Shown here: piece by piece, positions 1-9,400 of the stretch
Position numbering within the stretch: the stretch's first letter is position 1
How the letters are laid out: each line of letters opens with the position of its first letter
DNA from: an uncultured Marinobacter sp.
GTDB taxonomy: Bacteria; Pseudomonadota; Gammaproteobacteria; Pseudomonadales; Oleiphilaceae
Direction: 5' to 3'
NCBI RefSeq assembly: GCF_946886895.1
Contig: NZ_CAMPJO010000010.1
Span: 1 to 64,000 of the forward strand
DNA: 64,000 nucleotides
Position numbers and translations under genes: made by a program
The notes under the pieces: model-generated
Told to the model about the DNA's origin: nothing
Databases searched by the model: none
What the model saw: the letters and a program-made list of their open reading frames with translations, nothing else

Positions 1-55
1 TGCCCAGCAACTCGATGTTACCCGCGTGTAAACCGGTGATTGAAACGCCACCGGG
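1..55 (-). other. tnpA: IS66 tnpA 3' exon (partial, runs off the left edge)
   Basis: Read on the minus strand from 55 to 1, this encodes PGGVSITGLHAGNIELLG in phase 0 with the 5' exon that ends at 1983. IS66 TnpA proteins carry a closely similar sequence directly after the LTVSL segment, so this is the downstream exon after intron removal. The gene continues outside the window. Confidence 0.75.
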
Positions 56-94
56 ATCGAGTAGGAGGGGGAATTTCTTCCCCCGTCCTCTCAC

Positions 95-128
95 ACCACC
101 GGGCATACGGTTCCGTACCACGGCGGTT
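95..128 (-). other. Group II intron domain V-like catalytic hairpin
   Basis: On the minus strand this 34-nt stretch folds as ACCGCC pairing with GGTGGT around an inner GTACGG/CCGTAT stem, the size and shape of group II domain V. It sits directly after the maturase stop codon, and a G/C-rich hairpin (GGGGGAA-GAAA-TTCCCCC, about 63-86) resembling domain VI follows. Confidence 0.75.
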
Positions 129-1540
129 CACGGTTGGCTCTGAAGCCGATTCATCGTATCCAGCAAGCTTACCAGAGACAGGCGGTCGAACACCCTCTTA
201 GGCAGGGCCGCGTTCATATGGGACGCGCCGCTGTTCCACCAAGGCCCACGACCATTCGTCGCACTTTTCCAAGCCCGTGGCTCCGTCAGGCCTAACCTCA
301 TCAGATTGCGAGCCCGAGTCCGGGCCTGCTTCCATTGCTGCCACAGGAGCAGGCGAAGCCGTCGCCTTACCCAACCATCCAGCGCTGTCACAGGGCGTTT
401 CGAGGCCGTCAGGCGGTAATAATTCGCCCAACCTCGCAACACCGGATTCAGGTTCCAGATGGTCGTTGTCAGCGACTGTCCGCGTGAGCGCTTCAGCAGC
501 GGACGCAGTTTGGCCATGCAAGCCTTCAGGCTCTTGGGCGCGACTCTCAACCGGACTTGCCGTTTATGCCAGCTCACACTGTAACCCAGGAAGCTCCGGC
601 GCCAAGGGCGGTCCACGGCACTTTTGGCTGTGTTCACCTTCAGGCGTAGGTGCGTTTCCAGATAGTGGGTGATGCTGGCGATGACCCGTTCACCGGATCG
701 TCTGCTGCGGACGTAAATATTGCAGTCGTCCGCATACCGGCAGAACCGGTGCCCCCGGCGCTCCAGCTCCCGATCCAGCTCGGTCAGGAGCACATTGGAG
801 AGCAACGGTGACAAGGGGCCGCCCTGCGGCATTCCCTCTCGCCTTGGGCTGACCAGTCCACCGTCCAGCATGCCAGCTTGCAGGTAACGTCGGATCAGCG
901 TGAGTATCCGGCGGTCGGTGATGCGACGAGTCAACAGGCTCATCAGCACATCGTGATTGACCCGGTCAAAGAACTGGGCCAGATCCAGATCGACCACCCA
1001 GCGGTGGCCGTCGTTGATGTGTTGCTGCATCGCCTTGACCGCCTGATGGGCGCTTCGACCGGGACGGAACCCGTAGCTGTGGTCCGAGAAGGTCGGTTCC
1101 AGCATCGGGCTCAACACTTGGTGAAGGGCTTGTTGGATCAGGCGATCCTGCACCGTCGGTATACCCAGCATCCGCTCCCCGCCTTGCGGCTTGGGGATGC
1201 TGACCCGGCGTATCGGTTGAGGATGGTAGTCTCCGGCCAACAGCCGCTCACGCAGCGTTAACCAATGCTGTTGCAAGTGGCCCTTCAGGGCCGTAACCGG
1301 CATCTGATCGACGCCAGTTGCTCCCTTGTTGGATACCACCCGCTGATACGCACGCATCAGGTTCGGGCGCTCAAGCACCCGCTCCATCAGCGTATTCGGC
1401 TCCGCGTTCGTCCACGAGGGAGCCCCCGCGTCTGCCTCGACACGGACTTCAGCCTCTACCGGATACTGTCCGGCGCCTCTCTGAATGCCCTGACCCATCC
1501 GGGCCGCTTCTGTCTTCATAAGCAAATCGCGACAACTCAT
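128..1540 (-). CDS. ltrA: Group II intron reverse transcriptase/maturase
   Basis: The 470-residue protein helps the intron fold and splice and copies it into DNA at new sites. Visible features are the N-terminal RT0/RT1 region (NLMRAYQRVVSNKGATGVD), IPKPQGGERMLGIP, DLDLAQFFDRVNHD, GMPQGGPLSPLLSN and the catalytic RYADD near residue 267. A group II maturase (X) domain follows around residues 350-430 (LRGWANYYR). I do not see a clear HNH endonuclease domain at the C-terminus, suggesting an endonuclease-less type that would use replication-fork or hairpin sites. Length is normal for the family. ATG at 1540 has a weak AGTAGG upstream; an ATG seven codons in is an alternative. Confidence 0.95.
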   Translation of the reverse strand: MSCRDLLMKTEAARMGQGIQRGAGQYPVEAEVRVEADAGAPSWTNAEPNTLMERVLERPNLMRAYQRVVSNKGATGVDQMPVTALKGHLQQHWLTLRERLLAGDYHPQPIRRVSIPKPQGGERMLGIPTVQDRLIQQALHQVLSPMLEPTFSDHSYGFRPGRSAHQAVKAMQQHINDGHRWVVDLDLAQFFDRVNHDVLMSLLTRRITDRRILTLIRRYLQAGMLDGGLVSPRREGMPQGGPLSPLLSNVLLTELDRELERRGHRFCRYADDCNIYVRSRRSGERVIASITHYLETHLRLKVNTAKSAVDRPWRRSFLGYSVSWHKRQVRLRVAPKSLKACMAKLRPLLKRSRGQSLTTTIWNLNPVLRGWANYYRLTASKRPVTALDGWVRRRLRLLLWQQWKQARTRARNLMRLGLTEPRAWKSATNGRGPWWNSGASHMNAALPKRVFDRLSLVSLLDTMNRLQSQP

Positions 1541-1982
1541 CGCCTACTGACGGCAAACCATGTTCAGTCCTTCAGTACGCGGTGACGTACCTACTATGAC
1601 CTCGGCTGAGTTCTGGCTCCCCATCCCCGCCCCTCACGGGCCAGGTAGCACGATGGCAGAGAGCCAGACTTCCCAGGGTAAGACGCGTGACCTTCACACT
1701 TATGCCCGCCGCATCTACGTCCACACCTTCCGTGCAAGTACTGGGCTTTGACGATATTGGCCGTCTTACCCGGTGTGACCGCCTTATGCGATTCCTGTTC
1801 GTCAGGCCAGTGCTTTGCCTGCGGCTTCCTTCAGATTCCACCTCACGATGGACACCCTTGCCGTCCGGCTAGTGGTTCCCCTTACCGGGCCCACAGGGGA
1901 CTTGCACCCCCAAGTCATCCGGCCAGCACCACCTGAACCGGAACAGCGCCCGTCAAGGCGCTACGCGCCATGCCTGGCGCAC

Positions 1983-2216
1983 CAACGAGACGGTCAGGCC
2001 ATCTTTGGCCTGACCCTTCGGAACCGGAGCAGCGCGGGCAAATCCGGACGGTAAAGCCTTTTTGATATTCGTGCTGCCGTTCAGTTTTCGACGCCAGTAG
2101 ACAAACCGATGGTAGCTGAGCGATTGTTGCTTGCAGAAAGCAGCGCCGGACACGCCCGATTCTTGCCAGTCTGAGAGCGTCTTTTGCCAGAATGCATGCA
2201 GATCAGGATTGACCAT
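1983..2216 (-). CDS. tnpA: IS66 accessory protein TnpA, 5' exon
   Basis: This 78-codon exon encodes the helix-turn-helix type accessory protein of IS66 elements. The translation contains [19 protein letters not shown], the family's typical DNA-binding core (compare GLSYASFCYWRRRL in relatives, from memory), and ends in GLTVSL. ATG at 2216 is preferred because GAGGGGGAA lies just upstream; an in-frame start at 2249 is possible. The coding sequence stops being TnpA exactly where an intron 5' sequence GTGCGCC begins at 1982. Joining it to the 3' exon at 55 gives GLTVSL followed by PGGVSITGLH, the expected continuation of the family. Function in transposition is accessory and not biochemically clear. 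Confidence 0.8.
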
Positions 2217-2349
2217 AGGATTCCCCCTCGATTGAAAGAAAGGAATCAATGTGACAAATCCTGGGTTTATGGAACAGGTGCGGATTTATGGGCGCTTACG
2301 ATCAACCAGGGTCTGCCATTGTTCTGGAGTACGGTGCTTTCTCATAGGG

Positions 2350-2379
2350 GTAACCTCGTACTGGGAAATGTGAGGTTAC
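2350..2379. repeat. 8-bp inverted repeat at the IS66 terminus
   Basis: GTAACCTC at 2350-2357 and its exact complement GAGGTTAC at 2372-2379 are separated by 14 bases. The outer copy forms the element's right end. The inner copy could fold with it into a hairpin in RNA or single-stranded DNA, or could mark a second end. Confidence 0.6.
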
Positions 2380-2434
2380 TGTATGGCGAATTTCAGCGGG
2401 GCGGCAGAACGTCGTGGAATGAACGCTTACCAGC

Positions 2435-2635
2435 AACTGGCTGTTCGCGGGATCACTACGGAGCGGTCAGCGTGCTGCTGCGGTCATGACACTCATCCAG
2501 TCAGCGAAGCTGAACGGGCACGATCCCTATGCCTACCTGAAGGATGTGCTGATCCGACTGCCGACGCAGAAGAACAACGCCATCGAAGAGCTATTGCCCC
2601 ACAACTGGAAGCCGGCTATACCTGACAAGGTGTGA
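2435..2635 (+). pseudogene. IS66 transposase (TnpC) C-terminal remnant
   Basis: The reading frame gives NWLFAGSLRSGQRAAAVMT, then LIQSAKLNGHDPYAYLKDVL, then LPTQKNNAIEELLPHNWKP, then a stop. This is the conserved C-terminal tail of IS66 transposases. The upstream catalytic part is missing: the homologous frame breaks just before 2435. It lies on the opposite strand to the intron-bearing IS66 and directly abuts that element's end, so it belongs to a second, truncated copy. Confidence 0.85.
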
Positions 2636-2650
2636 TGCCCGGCCGCTTAC
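2632..2650 (+). repeat. IS66 terminal inverted repeat
   Basis: Read inward on the minus strand this is GTAAGCGGCCGGGCATCAC, matching the GTAA-starting terminal repeats of IS66 elements. It follows the transposase tail by zero bases (the stop codon overlaps it), the normal layout at an IS66 right end. Confidence 0.7.
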
Positions 2651-2923
2651 GTCTGTCTCATCGGATATGCCGTACTCTCGGCAGAATTCCTCGAAGAGGC
2701 GACCACCCTCAACCTCCTTCAGAGGCTTGACGGCCTGTACTCTCTGTAACGCAATTTCTTCTTATCTTTTTCCGTTCGCTTCATTGCAGGCCGGAGAACT
2801 CTAACTACACATGGCCGACTTTAGGGGATGGTTACGACAGCCCGCTTAACTGTGTCGGTGCATAGTCAAACAGCCGGGCGGCGCGGTGCTTCGGTGATGG
2901 GTTTGCAGTCAAGAATAAGGAAG
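2651..2923. other. Non-coding stretch with possible transposase debris
   Basis: No intact gene is visible. On the minus strand, about 2784 to 2650, two frames joined by a frameshift give MKRTEKDKKKLRYRE and then KEVEGGRLFEEFCREYGISD. The second piece resembles the start of IS3/IS481-type transposases, but it is too short to assign. Confidence 0.3.
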
Positions 2924-3403
2924 TCATTGACGCCCGGTTTCGTAAATCAGATCACCGGCATTTTGTCGACTATAAAGATAGTCTGCGACTTCCTTGGTTT
3001 GAGCCGCACCCTTGGCACTTACGGCTAATAGATTGTCCGAAGACCATTCTAATGATGCTCCTATGGCCTCTAGCTGCCGCACCACATCACCCTTGCTTTC
3101 CGGCCTAGTTGATTCGCCAAACCAGATCCTAAAAGTAAACTGCCCAGAAGGTCGGACAACGCCTTCCACGACATAGCTGCCGTCCGTTTCCACCTCATCG
3201 CCTAATGCCAAGTTGTATGCGAAGAATGGTATGCAGCAAAGGGAAAATCTCCTGTCATCCAATCGCTTAGCCCAGAGCTGCTCCCACTCGTTACGCCCCT
3301 TGTTTTCTTCCAGATAAGCCCGAATGATGAAATCGGACTCGTCTCGCCAAACTGGATTTTCATGAATCGCCACATAGTCACCACGCTGAAATATCTTACT
3401 CAT
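2924..3403 (-). CDS. DUF4265 family protein, candidate immunity protein for the upstream HNH toxin
   Basis: The product is about 159 residues, acidic and lacks a signal peptide or membrane segment, so it is probably cytoplasmic. The segments VAIHENPVWRDESDFIIRA, LDDRRFSLCCIPFFAYNLAL and SGQFTFRIWFG match the DUF4265 family as I remember it. That family often sits next to toxins or HNH genes and is a reported immunity candidate. The start at 3403 follows GTGGAGAC; the gene begins 15 bases after the stop of the polymorphic toxin on the same strand. This toxin-then-immunity order is the classical layout. The immunity role is inferred from position, not shown by the sequence itself. Confidence 0.75.
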   Translation of the reverse strand: MSKIFQRGDYVAIHENPVWRDESDFIIRAYLEENKGRNEWEQLWAKRLDDRRFSLCCIPFFAYNLALGDEVETDGSYVVEGVVRPSGQFTFRIWFGESTRPESKGDVVRQLEAIGASLEWSSDNLLAVSAKGAAQTKEVADYLYSRQNAGDLIYETGRQ

Positions 3404-3418
3404 AATTTGTCTCCACAA

Positions 3419-6400
3419 TTACCAATGCGCTGGAGGCCAGGGGCCAACATAGCCAGGCGGTGGTGTCTTAGGATAATCACGCGCGCCCTTCGATGCGTTA
3501 CAGTGCGGACAAGCCAATTGAGCGTTGTCTAGGGTTGCATCTCCGCCTCGCGCTCGTGGAATAGCGTGATCAACCTGTGTCGCCGTTCCTTCCATACGGC
3601 AGTAAACACAAGTAGCTGTTGGATTTTCTGCTTTCGCTGCGTCTTTTACGCGCTTTGGGAATGCTTGGGTTGCAGTTGGACCATTGGCAGCACCAGGTTT
3701 AATCAGTGATACGTCCCTTGTAAGGGAGTCAACATTGAGCATTGGCCCCAAGTCGATTTGTTCCGGGATATTCTCGTGACTAATAGGTATCGAGTCAACG
3801 ATCGGTCGGCCACCCGACATAATTGGAGCATCATAAACAGGGCTTGCCCCGGGAAAAGCATAGTCCGCAAAATATTGTTCTTCTATTTCAGAACCCGGCA
3901 AATACATAGGCCCACTTTCTTCTACAGGGAATGTCAGGGCTGTAGTATTTTCAATTTCACCTAATAACTGATCAGATGTATCGATAATAAAGGCACTAGC
4001 GAAAATCCCTGAACTACCCCAAATCAGCGCATCCAAGCCTATAAACTCTAGGACTGGCAAGAAGAAAAACGGCAACGCTATGTACCCGGATGGGTCCGTG
4101 TTGCTCAAAGGATTATTCAGAACATAAGAGTAACGATTATACGACTGAGAATTTGAGGGGTATTGAACAAACGGATCAGGCGACAAAAAGCGTCCAACGA
4201 CCGGATCATAAACCCGACCATTCATGTGAATCAGACCGAATTCGTCCAAATGCTCGTGATCAGTAAAGCCTCGACTAACGGTGCTAGGATTAAGCGTTGA
4301 ACCGCTACGATCATCAAGACGCCTTTCGCCAAACGGCTTAAAGGAGGTCGTTTCAATGACAGAGTCCTGAAGGCCATCAGTAACGTCACTGTCGACGACA
4401 ACATCAACCGAACCCAAATGATCTCTTAACAGGAAGATTTGGGAATTTTGGGCTCCCCTTTTGTCGATCAAGAATCCATCAAGGTAACTCTTGAACGTTG
4501 ACTGGCCATCTCTTATCTCTTCTTCGAAGGCACCTTTAGCTACGTAGAATGTCTCGACAACAGAGCCTGAAACCTGCTTTTTCTGATAAAAACGACTCTC
4601 ATCCGGTCCGTAAAGGAAATCCGATACACTCGCGTCTCCCATTATTTTCGAGGGTTTTCCAATTACGCCATACCGAATTTCTCGACCCGCACCACGAATT
4701 TGACCGCCATATTCATCATAGCAATACACATTGGCCCCCACCTCGCGCACGGCATGCGGGCCAGGGGTCGCATACTCATCCGCCTGAGAGCAGGATGCGC
4801 TATCAGAATAGTTTGAGTATTGGTAGGTGCCGGCACCAGGCTTGGACATCAGGTTGCCGTAGTGATCGTAAGTATAGCTATTTGTTTGGGTTCCAGAGCT
4901 GGATGTCAGCTCTTGAGTGACCAAACGATTGAGGCCATCGTAATGAAAGCTTTCAGTGAACCCAGTTAACTCTTCTACCCGGTATACCAGATTGCCAATC
5001 GAGTCGTAGCCATAGGCTGCTGACTGGGCCAGCTCTGCTGGGGTGGAGCCTATACCAGCCGAAACACTGGTAAGTCGGCCTTTCTCATCATAGCTTCGCG
5101 CAATACCCAGACCATTACCCAGGGTTGAGGATGTCACCTGGCCTCGGACATCGTAATCTGATGCACTCCAAAGCTCTTTAAATTCGCCGTTACTGACATC
5201 AGAGACCGTTGAGAGATAACTGTTGCTGTAAGCCCTTTCGATAGCGAAGCCTGATGGATACGACAACCTCTTTTCTCTTCCAGCATGATCATAAACGTAG
5301 GAAAAAACGTACTCCCTCTCGGGCGAACCTGCAGCACTTTGCAGAGAGGTCTCAATGGAACGCGTTAACCCAGATCGATTTTCATAGAAGTATTTTTCTT
5401 CGAACAAAGGCCCTTTCAACTCGCAGAGACGTCCATTTCCACACTGCCTTCCATCCGAATCGACATCGTATAACCACTGTCCCATGAGGCCGGAGCTGGA
5501 TTCTTGGACTGAAGTTTGACGACCGAGTCGGTCAAATGAATACAAAAGCACTCGGTCTTGTCCGGCATTAGGATCTAAGCCTTTTTGAATCTCTCGGACA
5601 ACCTCTCCTGCGGAGTTGTACACCGTAACCGTGATCCCCGTATCCGGGTCCTTCAAAGTCTTGCTATGACTCGCATCGTCATAAACAATCCTTGTATCAG
5701 AGGAGTCCCCGTTTGCACCCGCGACGCTGGACCAGATTAAACGTCTCTTCGCGTCATACTTCAGGTCTGTTCTCACGGTATCGCTGGCATCGATATATTC
5801 CAGAACTGAAACGGTATTTCCTTGGAGATCCGACGTTGCTATGCGCTTGGTGATACGATCTACAGTTTCTCCAACTCCTCCTTGTGAATCTCTAGAAACA
5901 TTATTGATGGTCTCAACCGCTGTCCCAGTTCCTACGCCATAGGTGTAGGTAGAGGTGGTGGATAGATCTGGATGAGTCGCGCTTACGAGATCTTTATTGT
6001 CGCTGTAACTAAATTCGGTATAGACAGGTGAATCACCCACCCGGTAAGGCTCAGAAACTCTAAGAACGCGTCCCCTATTATCGTAGGTGGTCGTTTTTAC
6101 AGAAAGAGCTCCGTCGAACTGTATTTGTTGCGTCGCAACTTCGCGACCATAAGCATCAAGGTACTGGACCCAATGGGAATCATCGTTGGCTTTTTGAACA
6201 ATCCGAAGAACTGAATTTTCCGCAAAATTGGGGCAGTTTCCGTTCTCACAGAACTCATACGCTGTGGTTTGAGTGAATCCAGTAGGCGCGGTTTCCCTTG
6301 TTAGTCGCCCGAGCGGGTCATATTGATAGTTACTGTAGAGTCCGTCGACAGACCGGACTTGGATCTCATGGCCTGAGCGGAAGTCAATTTCGTAGTTCTC

Positions 6401-9400
6401 GGCTTGCCCCTCAGCATTCACCACCTCAGTTGGGTAGACCCCATGTTGGTAGGCGTTGAATGTGGTTTTTCGGGGTTCCATCCGATTTAGCGAAGGCACA
6501 GAGGAGCCACTTGCTATTTCTTGAGAACGCAATTGACCCAATTGTTCGCCGTCAGTCGCATATTCAAATCTTTCGACAACATCAGACAATCCCCCCAAGT
6601 CCGATGAAGTAACCTTTGTCCCAACAACGTATGGAAGGTTGGTGTGTGGCTCAAACGAGTAATAGGTTGTAATCGCTTTGGCCTCCGAGACGTCCTCACC
6701 TGCAATAGCCAAATTCGGTGACACATGTTCAACTTCGAGAGCCTCAAGAAAGGTGGGGAATGACTGGGAGTAGGTATAGGTCTCAGTTTTTATTCTCTGA
6801 ATGGACGGCAATTGGCAGCTGCCAAGCTCTACGCACTTATTCGGATCCGCTAAGCCGCTTCCGGATTCTGTGACTCTGCTCTGCAGATTGCCAAGGCCGT
6901 CAAGCGCAGTAGTGACCCTATTGGCGCCAATCAGCTGTCCTTCCGGGTCATAACTTTGAGTAAGGGATTCGTCCAGGTATAACCTTTGAACGAGATCGTC
7001 CTCCGTTAGCGACTGGCTCGACCAACTGTTTACGGTAACAGCAACGACGTTACCTGTTGCGGTATTTTCAACCGTTTTGCTGACAAGGCTTCCAATGAAC
7101 GGAAATTCTGGAAAGAAAGTATCTGCCTCAGATAGAGCAGAGCCGTAGAAGTCGAAAACTGTTTTACGATTGTAGAGCGAAGATTCCACACTGTAGCTTT
7201 CAAAACCAAGGAAGCCGCGTCCTTCGAGGTGAACTTTCGCATTGGAGTAAGAGTAGTGCTGCTGGTCCCAAACTGCTTTCTTGGTGGGTACTGATGCAAT
7301 CTTGACGACACTCAATGGTCCAGAAAAAGTTCGATAGTCCGGCTCCAGTTTCCATTTAAACTCATAAACCGAAGGGTCGTTGAGCCGGGCATACTGAATG
7401 TTAGTCCGAAGTTCTTCTCCCGACGGGAAGGTTGTCTGGAAGGCATTGACTAAGCCTCCAAACCCTTCTGGCTGGCCAAAGAGCTTATAACTGCCATTGT
7501 CTGCCATCAGAATGTCAGGTCGGGCATCTCCGTCGGCGTCGTAAACCAGCACATTGTGCTCTAAGTCCGTTGTATTTGGATTTTCTATACCGAGGTCTAT
7601 AAACTCGAAAACTGGCTGCTTCTGCGCATTTATAACCGTACGAAGCAGAAAAACTTTGTTGGCATAATCAGAGTTCGCCGGCGACTGGCCATTCAAGATT
7701 AAAAGATCGGCAATACCATTCTGGTCATAGTCATAGATCCGAACTCTCTCTGATATCGGGGCACCGTCTGACCGTGTTAGATCAAGTACTTGAGATAACC
7801 CCTGGCCAATTCCCGATACGGAAGGGTAACCAAGCTCAATCGGATCTTGGTAACTCCCGCCTTTATTCAAGAACACGTAAATGTTGTCTTGGTTTCTTCC
7901 TTCACCGGCCACTCTCTGCCCGAAAGAAACAACATCCGAAAGACCATCAGCGTTTACATCAGCGAATACAGACCACTCACTCGGGATAGCAAGGCCGGTT
8001 TCCGTTAAGAGCTCAATGACCCCATCCGCGCCGATCTCTCGAGCTTCAAACTTGCCATTTTTTCGCTCAGCAATGAGGTTTTTCTTTCGTCCGTCAAAGG
8101 AAAAAGGAATTCCATTGAGAATATCGAAATCAATATCATGGACGACATCATCCTGGCCTGCAGCGCGCGCCCATCCGATTTCCTTCGCGTCCACTGACGA
8201 ACAGCTTGGCAACCCGACATAAATGTCCTGATCGCCGTTCCCATTGAAGTCACCAATCAGTGGGCGATAGAAGTCGTTAGTAGCATCAAAGTCGTAATCT
8301 TCGGCAAAACAAACTCTTCCTGAGCCTATACTGATCGTGCTTACGTCACCATTGGGACGAAAAACCTTCTTCTTCCAACTGTATTTGAAAGACTTGAAAT
8401 CGTATTGGGTCTCCTCATAAACCGGTTCTATGTAGTTCTTTATCTCCGGGTAATAACCCAAAGCACTCCCCGAGTAATTTAGCGTACTACCGGAAGCACT
8501 TGCGTTGCCGGAATACGAGCATTCACGGCCAGTCCACGTTCTGCCGTACTGATCCGGGTCATTCTCTGTGGAACCATAAACCGTTATCGTATTTGAAGGC
8601 TGCCCCCCAATGCACTGGTATCCACTCGAAAAGTCATTGCTCCACAGCCCTCCAACGCACTCAATCGAGACATTGCAGGAATACCCGAGTGACTTCCATC
8701 CTCCCTCGACCACGGTTTCGTAATAACCCGGTTCGATTTGCTTTTGGTAAGTTTCTTGAACAACCTCCCCTTCGAGATAGACGATCCCTCGCTCCCCACT
8801 ATTCGAAACATAAGGAGTGAGAAAGTAGCGATTGCTATTGGCACTGAGCAGATTTTCTTGAGTAAATTCTTCATCACCCAAAGGAGCCAAAAAAACTGTA
8901 ACGCCTTCCTCGCGCGAATTTTGCAGGAAATCGTTTACGCCATCTCCGTTCCAATCGTAGGTCGCTGGGCGGTTTACCGACTGAGCATCGACAGTCACCG
9001 GCAAGGAAAATGATTTCTCAGTGACATCGTTTACGATTTGCTCATGCCTTAGCTCTAACGGCAGTGCACATTCACGCTTAGCCCCGGAGCTGTCGAAGGC
9101 ACACAGCTGAGCATATTGGAGAGCAAGATCACCAGAACCTGCGTCATAGTCGTAATGCAGTTCGTAGTCACGGACGTGTTTATTACTTCTAACTACTTCA
9201 ACGGTTTGAAGATAATGGTCAAGCGAGCGCTGCTCACCCTGCAGGTAACGATCAGGAATATCGTTTCGACCCTCACCATAGGCAAAGCGAACTGCACCAG
9301 AGCCATAACTTATACGCTCGGGCAAAATTGCCGATGCGTTTTCTGACGCGGGATGGTAGGTAACGGTAAGGACTTGGCCGAACTCGTTCTTCCAATCGCT

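Larger units (their letters stand above)
56..1982 (-). mobile_element. Group II intron with maturase, inserted in IS66 tnpA
   Basis: The 1927-nt element begins on the minus strand with GTGCGCCAGGC, a typical group II 5' end (GTGYG), at 1982. It ends near 56 with CTACTCGAT after a domain V-like hairpin (95-128) and a domain VI-like hairpin (about 61-90). It carries a maturase open reading frame in the position expected for domain IV, ending right at domain V. Exon joining restores an intact TnpA frame with no lost or gained codon, which strongly supports both boundaries. The intron and tnpA are on the same strand, as needed for splicing from the tnpA transcript. Confidence 0.88.
1..2379 (-). 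mobile_element. IS66-family insertion sequence (partial, left part outside window), carrying a group II intron
   Basis: The right end reads inward from position 2379 as GTAACCTC, matching the GTAA start typical of IS66 termini. Its first gene (tnpA) begins at 2216 and is split by a group II intron. The remainder of the element (tnpB, tnpC) would lie to the left of position 1. Between the terminus and tnpA there is a tiny minus-strand reading frame (about 2345 to 2287) starting MRKHRTPEQWQTLVD, which resembles the start of other IS66 TnpA proteins and may be a leftover of a recombined copy. Family assignment rests on the TnpA translation and the terminus; the exact named IS is not known. Confidence 0.7.

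Noticed and set aside
2650..2784. Minus-strand pieces resembling an IS3/IS481 transposase N-terminus
   Set aside because: Only about 35 residues across a frameshift; too short to assign to a family.
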